Positions 38,166 to 50,500 of a stretch of 64,000 nucleotides of DNA are shown piece by piece. The position numbers and the translations under genes are program-made. Numbering within the stretch: position 1 is the stretch's first letter; each line of letters opens with the position of its first letter. The notes below the pieces were generated by a model that saw only the letters and a list, made by a program, of their open reading frames with translations, was not told the origin of the DNA and ran no database searches. Origin of the DNA: Zeugodacus cucurbitae (Eukaryota > Arthropoda > Insecta > Diptera > Tephritidae); assembly GCF_028554725.1 (NCBI RefSeq), contig NC_071668.1, forward strand, positions 10,027,001-10,091,000, given 5' to 3'.

Positions 38166-40500
38166 GTGTGTAATGAAAAATTGGACTGTTTTAACAGATA
38201 ATATTTTTCTTCACAATAAATATTTGTAAATCTATTTCTCGTTGCTTCCATAGCACTTTACAAATCTTTAATATAACCGATATTATAAATTTATTTGCAA
38301 TAAAATACGCCACAATAATGCAATAAATCACCGAGAGCGACACTAATAAATGCATTGAAAATTTAATAAAAAAATTCCCCACAAAAATACCGAAGTCGTA
38401 TATTTTAAAACGGATATTTGAAAAACGCATTGATTTACACACATACAAACAAACTTAAATACAATACAAAAACTTGCAACACATAAGCGTTACACCACAG
38501 GTGAATGCAGCCGTAGAATCACACAAAGCAACAACAAAAACAAGTAAAGTATTGAATATATAAATGCATGAATGACTGTATAAATGAAAAATCATAAATA
38601 ATTCAAATATGAGTGGAGGAAATGCTTATTGAAAAGTCATAAATCTCTCTCTAGCAATAGAATATGTGCGCGTTGCAGCTCCATGTGGATGTATGTATGT
38701 GTCTAACTGTTATTGTGTGATTGTGTGCTGAAACCACAAGTTTTCACAAATCCAAGCAGCATCAATAAAGACATAAGCAACAGCAATAATAAATGTGAGG
38801 CAACAACAACAACAAACACATTGTTGCAGCAACACAATGCACATAAGCAATAATAACAAGTGCAATAATGATAACTGCTACAACAACAACAACAACAACA
38901 ATAACAATATAAACATATACAATAACAAACCAATTCATTGTCATGTCAAGCCAAGCGTTCTGAGCTGAGGTGAGCTGAGTCGTTGTCTGCTGCTGCCGCT
39001 GCTTGCAACAATCACCCGATTCATGTGTCAAGCAGCATGTACGCTGAACCTCTTTGATGGTCGTGTATGAGTAGAAAATCACTTATGCATTTCGATTGAG
39101 TTTTTTTCTCTTCATCTGCTGCTATAAATCTATATTTTTCTATATGGTTTCACTTTACGGTAATATGAAGCATGTGGCAAGGACAGACATGCATGCAGAG
39201 AGACAACAATAGATGCTGTTGTTGTTGTTGTTTAGTTGATGCAATACAAGATATATATATGCACTTTCTCAACTTTCCATCATTGTCAGCTATTGCCACA
39301 GCATTATTATTATTGTTGTTGTTGCTGGTGTTTGCTTATTTGCTTTTGTATAGCCCGATTTGTGCTGCTTATGGCATTGTGCTTGCCACAAAATCATCGG
39401 TTTAGTTGCGTAGCTATGCGGTGATCAATTGCAAATGTGACATGCATTTGCATATGCAGACACATTTGCAATAACAACAACAGCAATACACGCACTGCAA
39501 GCATATGTCTTTGTGTGTGTGTGCGTGCATGTGTACCAATATTCATCTGTCAAATGTCAACAATTTAAGCAAAACTTTTCAATTTATTACTGCTGCGAAA
39601 GCATTTACTTGTGTCTGTGTGGGAATACATACAGATAAATATATAGATAGATAGCTGTGCAAATGTGGTTACCAAATTGTGGCAAGTGTTGCATGCCACA
39701 TGCCACAGAGTAAACTACAAGCGTTTAATGCTTTTGATTTTCCAAGAATTTCTTGCTTAGCAATCGAAACTGTGAAGTTATCGGACTTTAACCGCAATTT
39801 TACAATTTAACCTTTGTGTACGCAAGCGGGTCTCAGAGACCTGAATGGATTTTGAAGATTTTACTTAGTGAAATTTAAAGTAGTAAATATAAAAAAGAGG
39901 TTAGAACTCCGGAAATTAAATATAAAGTTTAATCACCATCTGACTCTGAAAATATGTCGTCTCAGACCAATCATAAACTTTGGAAAAAGTTAAATAATCG
40001 ATTTTCCTTAAACATAGAGATAACTATCTTAGTAATCAATAACTCTTGATCTTATCAAAATAGTAATTTATTTTATTACATAAAATTTAAGTTGTTGAAC
40101 ATAAACTATATCTGAAATTGGTGAGCTTCTCCGAAGGCACCATTCTTCCAACCATGATATTTCATTCCCAAAACAATCAAATGAGTCCCTAGATCCACAA
40201 ATACCATACTTCTACGAATGAACAAGAAGTAGAAATGAACGATTCGAGGTCAGCTTATACCAAGATTTAGATTTGACAGCCAGTTAGCGAATAAGCTGTA
40301 TAGCTGTATATCGAAGGACTTTTTCAAGTTGTGAGCTCTCGAAATATGTCTAAAGTTTCGTCTACGAATATAAATTCATAATGATTCTCATCTCACTGAT
40401 AAATCTTAGGCATACAGACCTTCGAGCTTGGGTAAACTACACAATTAAGTCTTAGAGAATGGCGGAACAGAGTAGTATTTTGGTAGTTTTTTTGTTCGTT
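38166..40500. other. Non-coding stretch
   Basis: CAA/TTG trinucleotide runs lie near 38800-38910 and 39215-39330, with GT/CA dinucleotides near 39515. Long hydrophobic frames over these runs are artefacts of repeat translation. No gene recognised. Confidence 0.4.
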
Positions 40501-40504
40501 AGAG

Positions 40505-41232
40505 CTGGTCCGTGGGATAAGTCTTCTCAACATCGCTTATAAGGTTCTATCGAGCGTACTGTGTGAAAGACTAAAGCCCACCATCAACAAACTGATTGGA
40601 CCTTATCAGTGTGGCTTTAGATCTAGAAAATCTACATCTGACCAGATCTTCACCATGCGCCAAATCTTGGAAAAGACCTGTGAAAAGAGGATCGACACAT
40701 ACCATCTCTTTGTCGATTTCAAAGCATCTTTCGACAGCACAAAAAGGAGTTGCCTCTATGCCGCTTTGTCTGAATTTGGTATTACTGCAAAACTAATTCG
40801 GCTGTGTAAGCTGACATTGAGCAACACCAAAAGCTCCGTCAGTATCGGGAAGGACCTCTCCGAGCCGCTCGCTACCAAACGAGGTTTCAGACAAGGAGAC
40901 CCATTATCGTGTGACTTCTTTAACGTGATGTTGAAGAATAAAATATTCTATAAAAGTGTACAGCTGCTGGCGTACGCCGATGATATCGATATCATTGGAA
41001 ACAACACCCGCGCCGTTAGTCTGCTTTATCCAGACTGGATAAGGAAGCGAAGCGCATGGTCTGGTGGTGAACGAAGACAAGACGAAAGTGCTCCAGCTCT
41101 GAAAGTGTTCGATGCCAGTACCCGCTGATGGAAGCCGAGAAGGAGGAAGATCGCCACTCAGTTGGAAGGACCTGGCTTAACTTGGTATTACCATTTGGAG
41201 CCAAACTGCCAAAACATTTCAGGCTGTAAGTT
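40505..41232 (+). mobile_element. RTE-type retrotransposon relic with catalytic palm and internal deletions
   Basis: Homology starts near VRGISLLNIAYKVLS and continues with GPYQCGFRSRKSTSDQIF, motif A FVDFKASFDS, motif B RGFRQGDPLSCDFF and motif C LLAYADDIDII (the YADD box at 40973-40984). Roughly 20 residues are missing between FFNVML and SVQLLAYADD. After the palm the text LDKEAKRM...NEDKTK joins directly to APALKVFDA, which in the other copy (30.0 kb) lies near the protein's C-terminus, so a large internal segment is deleted. Frameshifts follow in the tail (DGSREGGRS...LGITIWSQ). It is dead, and more decayed than the 30-kb copy. Confidence 0.88.
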
Positions 41233-43426
41233 GCAAGATAAGTCGAATGTGCAAAATAAACTTGTTGTCTTTTGTAGCTTAATGATTTGTTAAAATGCAC
41301 AACAACAACAATAATTACATTATACGCCATTATATTGCATATCAGTGTATTTTCGAATAAATCATTTAATTACATATGTAATTTTCAAAAATATTGTCTT
41401 ATCCTTAATATGCCAACATCTGTCAAGGCACAATTTTAAACACACACACACGCACACATACCGAGTGAAATCATATTGGTATTTGTGGTTTTCCACTTGC
41501 ATCGAATTCATCATTGTCTTATTGTACAATTAATTTACTTTCGAACCATTAAACTTCATTTTGAAAATCGCTTTGGTTTTCACACACAAACATACACGTG
41601 AATTGTCGGGTTTATTAGGAAACTTATTTTAACAAAAATTGATTATTCATGTAATAGAATTGTGGCTTTCATTGTTGACCTCAACATTGCAGCAGCAGCT
41701 GATGTAAGAGTGTATAAAATAAATTATTTGATAACTATAATATTGAAATTACGACAATTATCAGTTATTTTGGAATGTCAGTGGTCAGTGCATCAATTGT
41801 CATGATTTTTGAACTTTGACATATGGTCATAAAATAATAAATATCAAATAAATCGAAAACTAGAATATGCAAATACAAATTAGGGTGGACCTAAAAGAAA
41901 AAATAATTTATAATCTCAATATTTCAAGTGATACTACCACAGCCGTTTGACAGCTCTTAAACAACATCATCATGACAAGGGTCAAAGTTCAAATGGTCAA
42001 TACTTCTCTAATAGAGCTAAAATTTCCGTATGGTTTCAGAGAAAGAGATGTCGAAAAAGAAAAAATGAGAGGTAATGCAATTATCGAAATATGGATTGAT
42101 ATGCCGTGTATCTTGTAATATAGTTAAGGAGTCACTCGAATGGTCAACAACCTGATCATCAGCTTCTACACCTGATGACAGTCCAGGGAATTTAAGATTC
42201 AACTTTCTTGTGACAAAAATATAATACTCACAATTTCCTAAAAATGTATTAAATATCAAGGAAAAATCAATAAAAATGCTTGAGAAAAGTATCTCATTTA
42301 ATAAGAGATGAAGAGAAGAGATAGGATACAGAAAATTTTATATAAAGTCCATGTTTCACAACTTCACTTTAGGACAAGACAAACCCAAATATTGATTTAT
42401 GAAAAACAGATATTCGCAAAATACAGAGGAATCATAAACATTTCTTCTAAATATTTAAAAATATATTTAATTCTCTCCATAAAAGTCTGTGAGAATGAAC
42501 TCTCGAACTCTAACACATATTTTTCAAAATCCAACTCTCTTGGTGATACAATTTGCTGCATACAGATTTATATTGAATCGCTGAGTACACATACTTATGT
42601 ACTTATTTACATACTTACTTACTTATGCATTAACTTATTGTATCTTATCAGATCTCTGTTATGGGATACCGAATATAAAACACTTAATTCTACGACACAC
42701 TCCCACAATAGATGGAGAACGAGTGGAAGACGGAACAAAGAAGTCACAGAAGATTGTGAAAAGTAAATTAAAAAGTGCTTTCGGTGACCTCCACCAGGAC
42801 GTGGGGTTGGCACAAGTAAGTAGCAACGAACTTGCTCCGGCGATAAGACGAAAAGCAGGTAGTAAGTAGTATTTACAATGAAAGTACCGTTTTTACGGGT
42901 TGTAAGTACGAATAACAGTTGACACAGGGTGAGTGCCTATTAGAGGAAAGGCATAAAACATACAAATCTACCAACGTCTTACTTTAACAGGGTTGTAAGT
43001 AGGCAAACCAATGGTTTGGGGTGAAAAAAGTGTTTAAAAATTTATAAATGCAAAAAGCTCTAAAGCCTTTACAATATTTATAAGGAAGTTTGACTGTACG
43101 GAAATTTAGGTAAATGTTAATTTGACTGCGTTGTAGCATACTTGGGGGGAGTTAAGTGACTGCATATGCGCCCGTTCACGGCGGACAGAGTCCCGTGAGA
43201 TTTTTCCATCAAATTGCCATGCTTACGCAGCTAAATGGCTGTGAAAACGGATGTGCTTTTAGTGGAGTAGGTTGTGCTTTCACCAACCCCGACAATACAA
43301 GCATTGGTTATTAAACTTTAATTGTTGATTGGAAAATAACGTTTTAAGAAAGAGAACAGTTCAGCATTTTAGTACTCAGAAAATTTAGAATTAAAAGTAA
43401 GGAATGCGCGGACGAAATCTCATTCC
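41233..43426. other. Non-coding stretch with one possible exon
   Basis: Plus-strand 42690-42869 encodes RHTPTIDGERVEDGTKK and LKSAFGDLHQDVGLAQV, which looks less simple than the surroundings and contains a splice-donor match CACAA|GTAAGT at about 42815. The family is not recognised. The rest is AT-rich, with tetranucleotide runs near 42610. Confidence 0.3.
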
Positions 43427-43835
43427 TTAGCTCTCAGAAAATCTAAATGTATGAAAAAAAGAAGAAGGTTCGGCTAATAGATGTTTAACTTCGCTAGCAA
43501 CATCCGCGTCTCTGGACAACTTCTCTAAACACAAACGGTCAACCGTTCTATTAACCCTAGCTGCTGTCAGCCCATCCCTGGACAGAACTAGCACAATTTT
43601 GTTCTTAAAGCACATCTTCGTTATTTCAATGAAAGCATCTTCGTTCAATTGCTCTCCCCTGGAAGCATATGCAATGGTTCTCCTATGATTCGTCTATGGA
43701 TAGTCATAAATTAGGAAAAGTGGTTCTGAGGGCAAACTGACTGCCTCCATGAATACTAAATTGAAGGAGCAATCATTCAATAATGATACAATCTCTTTTC
43801 TTTTTACTAACAATGACCCGTCTCACTGATATCAA
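43427..43835 (-). pseudogene. Unidentified coding-like relic, about 130 codons with an internal stop
   Basis: One minus-strand frame is open from about 43835 to 43427 apart from a single TAG. It reads LLVKRKEIVSLLNDCSFNLV, then FMEAVSLPSEPLFLIYDYP, the stop, RRTIAYASRGEQLNEDAF, KNKIVLVLSRDGLTAARVN and DADVASEVKHLLAEPSSFF. Residue usage, with amphipathic stretches and few simple repeats, is protein-like. I do not recognise the family. Options are a decayed host retrocopy, a piece of an unrecognised transposon ORF, or an exon whose stop is a sequencing error. Confidence 0.35.
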
Positions 43836-46407
43836 GAGATTAAGCTACGATCCTGGCAAACCTCTCCAGTATCCATTTCAGGGAAGTATTCGCGGTTTTC
43901 TACTCAATAATTTAATGGATTTCGATTCTTAAAATTCTGTTAGACTTGTCTTCAAGCTTGGTTTTTAGGTGGGCATCTCACCCCTTTTGTGATATGGCGC
44001 TTAGCATTAGTGGTCCAAATGACAGGTGCTACCCTCATAAAGCTGTTCAAAAATATTTATCACTCTAAGTTATGACGTTACTAGTTGGAAGACTGATGCT
44101 TTTTTGAAGACTATTACCCGATCGGAGCTAATGACTTACTTTGGTAGTTGGAACGAGTAGCAATTCCTGTCAGCTCTTCACTGAAGTTTCAACCTCTGAT
44201 AGACAGATACAAAACAGGGTTCCATGGATATGAAAAATATATTGTGCTTGGTCCTGAAAGGATTCTCAACAATTGGGACACAAAACTCTCCAAAGGGTAG
44301 TTCCACTTCTCATCCTCAAGAGATTTACTTTAGTAAGGTTATCCAAACATATAGTTAAAGGATGGTATTGAGAGGAACTAAGCTAAAGACGTCTGCTATG
44401 AAGCAAAAACTCTCAGTCTATCAATTACCCCACATTGAAGTTAGTTCTCTGTATCCGCAAGGTCCCTATAAGCCTCTATTAATAGATTAATTCGAAAAAG
44501 TTTGTCAACCTTTTCTTTATACTTCATTACCTAAGAACTCCAGTTGAAGATATCGCCACTTCCAACCTTCCACAACTAAATTCCGATTGGCCCCAGACAT
44601 TAGCAAAATCCTTAGTTGTTAATTGAGTCAATACTAAATCTAATAGAAAATATTTTCCCAAAATTATGACAACCGTTGACGTAAACAACAATTAAATTGC
44701 TCACTCAACCAGCACCGAGCTAGTTTGTGTAGCCTGCGAGCTGTCAATCAATCAAAGAAGAAGACTGGGGACGAGCTCACACCTTCGGCCGACCGGCAAG
44801 GTGTTAGAAGTGTGTTTGCGTGCCATGAAGGCGTTGACAGGTGTACGTGTATGCCACATGCATCACACACATGCAATTAGTGCTAATCAAATTATTTATG
44901 ATGTTTAAAGCCTCCCTCTCTCCACACGTGACGTCAGTACACTATCAATACTTTTCATAAACTGTCTCCCACTCTGTATATATATGTGAGTGTGTTTTGT
45001 TGTTGGTGTTGAGAAATGTTGCCGCAATGGCAGCAATTGTCGCTGTCCCTTCAAATTTCCATTGGCCACCCGGTTAATGGGCAGTTAGTGCGGACATTCA
45101 CAAGTTAATGGGCGACTGGTGCGGTGACTGTCGGATTGCAAGGCGCTCGTCTGGAACAAATGCGGTGTGACGGGCCGCTGCTAGGTGCAAGGTGTGCTCA
45201 GTGTTGTTGTTATTTCCAGCACAAGCAATGTTCGCCAACTGCAAGTACATATAATTGTGTATATGCTGTTACTGTGGCCTGCACACCGTTTTGTTGTTGT
45301 CTGGTCGCCTGCTCGACTGACTCGCCACCCCTGTCTAGTTGCGACCGCTCCGATTCACTTTAAATGCACTGAACTGTGCAATATTGAATTGATTTCAATT
45401 TAATTGGAAATCACTGAAGCTCGAGTACCATTGGGGCTTGTTCAACCAAACAAGTGGTCGAACATGCGATTGCCAGTGCAGCGCAGAGCACCGGCGTGCT
45501 GGTGCGCAATGCAGCGTTAGCATTGGTGCAAGTTTGTGTTCGTTTGCGTGTGCGCTTGTGACTCAGTGCAGCTTTGCAGCAATTTTTGCCAGTTAATAAA
45601 ATCCAATCGTAAAGTTGTTGTGTGGAAATTTTCACACGCATGCTGTAGTCACCTAGATATGTTTGTATATTTAGGTATGTTTATAGGTATCTAGATGAGC
45701 ACAGGGAACATTTCATGCCAATTCAAGTGGTAATATGATTTGAATTAATTTCTAGCAAAATTTTAAATAATTCATTTTTTTTTGTTAAAATAAGAAAGAG
45801 AAGAATAGGTTTTATTTTAATATAAAATATGAAAACTAAAGTCTATAAAAAATTATTTAATTTGCAGCTTATTTAAGAAACTTTAGAAAATGAAAAGTGA
45901 GTAAGTGCAACTCAGTAGGGTTGCCAGGTTGTCAAAAATAACCAATAAACTTTTCGTTTTATAGAATTAGTTGCAAATTATAGTTTAAAATGTTTTTAAT
46001 AATAATTACTCATTTTTTGAATAAAAAACTGAGAAAACTGTCCTTAAAAAATTTAGTAAATAGGGTTCCCAACAATTTTAAAGTGTTCAACTACAAATTT
46101 CTGATTTTAAATATCAATTTGAAGAACTAAATTTTATTTTAAGAATTTCTAAGACTTTTTTTTATATATCAGAGACCTTAGAATAATTTCAAACTCAAAC
46201 TTGAGCTCATGATTTTCGAATTGTAAGCAAAAGAGATAGTTAAAATATGAAATCTAGTTTTTTTCAATAATTTTAAACCGCGTACCCATAGAATAATCCT
46301 GTAGAATAATCTAAGAAGTAAATTATTGGTTACCTGAATCCAGAATGAGCAGAATCTGACAGCTTGTGCCTTTTGTAGGAGCATTAACATTGGATTGAAA
46401 ATTGGAA
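43836..46407. other. Non-coding stretch
   Basis: Minus-strand words around 44380-44200 (LLRMRSGTTLWRVLCPNC, then a stop and SFQDQAQYIFH) faintly resemble the Cys-rich tail of a LINE ORF2, but this is weak. No other gene-like feature was seen. Confidence 0.3.
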
Positions 46408-47500
46408 ACTTATTTTGAAAAGAAACTGCTTTCAGCTCTTATAATTATCCGATAACGCTCATTTCGAGAAGAAATTCATTTTGAAAAGAAACTCATTTTG
46501 AAAAGAAACTCCTTTCTTGTCTTAAAATTAACCGATAGAGCTCATTTCGAAAAGAAACTCATTTTGAAAAGAAACTCCTTTCTTGTCTTGAAATTAACCG
46601 ATAGAGCTTATTTTGAAAAGAAACTCATTTTGAAAAGAAACTCCTTTCATGTCTTAAAATTAACCGATAGAGCTCATTTCGAAAAGAAACTCCTCTTTTA
46701 TCATAAAATTATCCGATAAAGCTCATTTCGAGAAGAGACTAATTTCGAAAAGAAACTCATTTTGAAAAGAAACTCCTTTCATGTCTTAAAATTAACCGAT
46801 AGAGCTCATTTCGAAAAGAAACTCCTCTTTTATCATAAAATTATCCGATAAAGCTCATTTCGAGAAGAGACTAATTTCGAAAAGAAACTCATTTTGAAAA
46901 GAAACTCCTTTCTTATCATAAAATTAACCTATAGCATTTCGAAAAGAAACTCTTTTTTTATCATAAAATTATCCGATAAAGCTCATTTCGAGAAGAGACT
47001 AATTTCGAAAAGAAATTCATTTTGAAAAGAAACTCCTTTCTTGTCTTAAAATTAACCGATAGAGCTCATTTCGAAAAGAAACTCATTTTGAAAAGAAACT
47101 CCTTTCTTGTCTTGAAATTAACCGATAGAGCTTATTTCGAAAAGAAACTCATTTTGAAAAGAAGCTCCTTTCATGTCTTAAAATTAACCGATAGAGCTCA
47201 TTTCGAAAAGAAACTCCTCTTTTATCATAAAATTATCCGATGAAGCTCATTTCGAGAAGAGACTAATTTCGAAAAGAAACTAATTTTGAAAAGAAACTCC
47301 TTTCTTGTCATAAAATTATCCGATGAAGCTCATTTCGAGAAGAGACTAATTTCGAAAAGAAACTAATTTTGAAAAGAAACTCCTTTCTTGTCATAAAATT
47401 ATCCGATAAAGCTCATTTCGAGAAGAGACTAATTTCGAAAAGAAACTCCCTTCTTGTCTTAACATACTTTGATTAAGCTTCTTTCGAAACATAAACTCCG
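46408..47500. repeat. 66-bp satellite array with higher-order repeat structure
   Basis: The unit contains ATTTTGAAAAGAAACTC, then TTTCTTGTCTTAAAATTA, ACCGATAGAGCTC and a second ATTTCGAAAAGAAACTC, so each unit itself holds a doubled sub-repeat. Two unit types alternate: the AACCGATAGAG type and the ATCATAAAATTATCCGATAA type with GAGAAGAGAC. Because 66 is divisible by 3, one frame stays open with a 22-residue period (KRNSFLVLKLTDRAHFEKKL). A 222-bp block at 46498-46719 recurs almost unchanged at 47022-47243, an offset of 524 bp. Confidence 0.93.
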
Positions 47501-50500
47501 TTCAACTGTTTCTACCTCAGATTCCATATTGTGATTCAAATTCTGAGTTTGCGATCTTTGGAATTACCCCCAAACATTTGAATTAAGTGCAGCATGCCAT
47601 AGATATTTCAAATTAATTCCAGAACAAAGCCCACGATAGCAACCAAATAATTATGTATGTGAGTTCATATGTAAATTAGCATACTTACTATATATGTGAA
47701 TTAGACTAACTTATTTGGCCCAAATAACACTAGCGTATTTGAAATTTAATTACTACCTAATTTGTAGTTGAAGATAACCCGATAGGAAAATTCATAGAAT
47801 AAATAAACATTGATTTTAATGCACTAAAAGGGGCAAAGAAGAAAATTTTGTCAAATGTACTACAAGAAATCTTCTAAAGATAAGATAGGATACTCGACTG
47901 GGTACTATATCGAGGATAGAACCTTTAGTTATATGATTTTCCAGTAAGTAACAGGAAAGTTTTCGGTGAGTAACTGCCGAACATTTTATCTCATAATCGA
48001 CGAAAGGATGAAAGCATTGGATATCAAGCCTTCTAAGAGTTTATGGGAGTCTCAACAACAGTCAGTCGTCAGTTCATACATTGCACTTCGAAGATGAGGA
48101 GGATAATTAAGTATATTTCAAGTAATTGTTTCCCAATTGGAATTAAAGGACCTAGCCACCTAGCGAAAATAAACTTTACAAACAAATTAATTTGCTAACG
48201 ATTTAAAAATTGGCTGAATAGTGCGCTTCATTCTACAACACTTTAAACTCTCACTCTCACACAAAAATTTAATAAATTTCGTCTTTACTGCTCATTAATA
48301 ATTTTGATTTGCAATGCGTTGCAGCTTACTTTAAACTGTCTCATTTGAATTTTTGTCTTGTCACTGTCTCTGTCACTTCCCACCGCCTTGTGGCCGTCAC
48401 CTGCCCATCACTCTTGTAGGGCACGCCATTCATACGAATCACCGTTCACTTTTTCCCGCACTCTCAGTTGGCTAATGATGTTAATCATTTCGTCCACCTC
48501 GCGACCATCTGCTATTATTAATGATGCTCATTCGGCTCATTATGTAAAGTTTACAATTAATTATCCTTGAAATGATTAACGATTATGTGGTTTTACTGCC
48601 ACAAAATTTATTGAATTTCAAAAGTTTTGCGCAAAGTTCCCGTGCGCATTGTGGCAGTTCGAGTGCGTATACTTCCTGTTCGGTCGGCAGTCAGCCGTAA
48701 GCCGCTTTTAAATTAATGATTTGCAAGTTTTATTTTTAACGGTATTTCAATATTGTGCAGGAAAAATGTGAGAAGCTTTTGCGTTGAAATATTTAATTTT
48801 GGATTTTTTTATTTTTTTTGTTTTTGTTGAAATAATTTGTCTTCTCGAACTGATACTGTTTTCCAAGATGATGTGCGATATTTTTAGATAAATGGACTGC
48901 TGGACAGTGTCTGGTGCTTTAGTGCTTTAAACTGCTAAAATGAATTTCGAAAATTTCAAAACTTAATTTTTTATAAAGTTTAATATTTAAACACCGGAAT
49001 ATTAATAAATAATTAAACTATGAGCTCGACAAAATATTGTGAATCGCAGCTTCACTTGATATGTTCTCTTTATATATCAAAAGTTCAAGTTCTTTGCCTA
49101 TTGAGCTAGGTAACGGAATCACCTAGCTCAATAGGCAATCACATATCAATATGTTCCAAAATTATATATTCGATCTCGGTAGACAGCGACAGTCATTCTT
49201 ATTCTCACTAAGAACTGCTTTGTTCCTCTCCACTGTTTCTCAATGCCTATGTTTAAATGGAACAACTTGTTTTCTTCTTCAACTAATAACTCTCTAAAAT
49301 ACTCTCAAATACATCACAAAAACCCTCTCTGTTAATTAAAATTAATAAAAGTACCTCAAACAACTTTTAAGCATTTAAGCTTCCTACTTAAATATGAGTT
49401 ATCATTTACTAATGATTTAAATCAATAAATAATTTCGAAGAAAGTCAACCATTTCTCTTTTAATCCAGGCATCAGTCCAACATTATATTTATCATTCATT
49501 TCACATTCAAACTCGTAATTCCACTTTGTTGTTATTATTTGCCTGCTCATTTGCTGCTTTCTAAGCTATCAATGAACTCTTAATCTGCTTACTTATGGCA
49601 TCAGCAATTTCGCCATGCTTAATTTTGAATTTCATTTTCATTTAAATTTCCTGCTGCTACCCATTACTTCGATCGACGAGTCTGCTCTCACGTTTGCCGC
49701 AGCGACCAGATACTGTGCTGTTTCCCTACAATTATTTGTTTATTTTACAGTAATTTAATTCAACAAATCAGAATATCAACGCTGATGAGCATTAAAATGA
49801 CGAAGCCGACGAAATGTTGCCAAAAGCAGCAAATAGAAGCTGCAGCGCAGCATCTTAAACGCCCACCAACGAAAAATTTACTACACTTGACTGGCTTTCC
49901 ATTGAATATCGATTACGATTACCGGTAAAGGAATACTTTGTGATTCATTTATTTTTTATTTATTTTTTGTAATTATGTTTTTTCCTTGTAAACCCGAAGT
50001 CAACATGTTCTTGAAGGGTATTTAAAGTTTGTTAAATGTTTCGACCAGAAAGTAAATCTGTCACTTCCTGAATATGGACAAGATGCTCACAGAGCTAACC
50101 CAAGCCCACCTACTAGAGTATTTGTTGACATTATCAACAGACTTTTTCTTTCTTACAATCAACCCTGTTTTGAACAGTCAACCAGACCTAATCTATCCAC
50201 TTCTTGGAAGTATATTTATCCAAGGTGTCTGAAACCTGCAATCAGATAAAAAAAAGTGTTCCTTCGTGGATTTTACTTCAGATGCCACAGTTTAGAAAGC
50301 CAACACTGACCGATTAGAGGAAACAAGGAAGACCAAATGTCGACAATTTATCCTGAAACATCCACTTTTCCTTTCGGAACTGGGGTTAACTTGTGGAGAT
50401 ATCATATTTTTAAAAGTCAGTAACCCAGTTTAAGGGCTTTTTTACATTAGAAAAGTTTAGACATTCGTATCTTTTACTTTGAAGTAAGAACTAATGAGTT

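Noticed and set aside
38703..39405. Cys/Leu/Tyr-rich frames on both strands
   Set aside because: Translations of CAA/TTG trinucleotide repeats.
41016..41330. 104-codon minus-strand frame
   Set aside because: Antisense of the decayed RTE copy.
46408..47500. CRISPR array
   Set aside because: Units are contiguous satellite repeats without unique spacers, in a eukaryotic genome.
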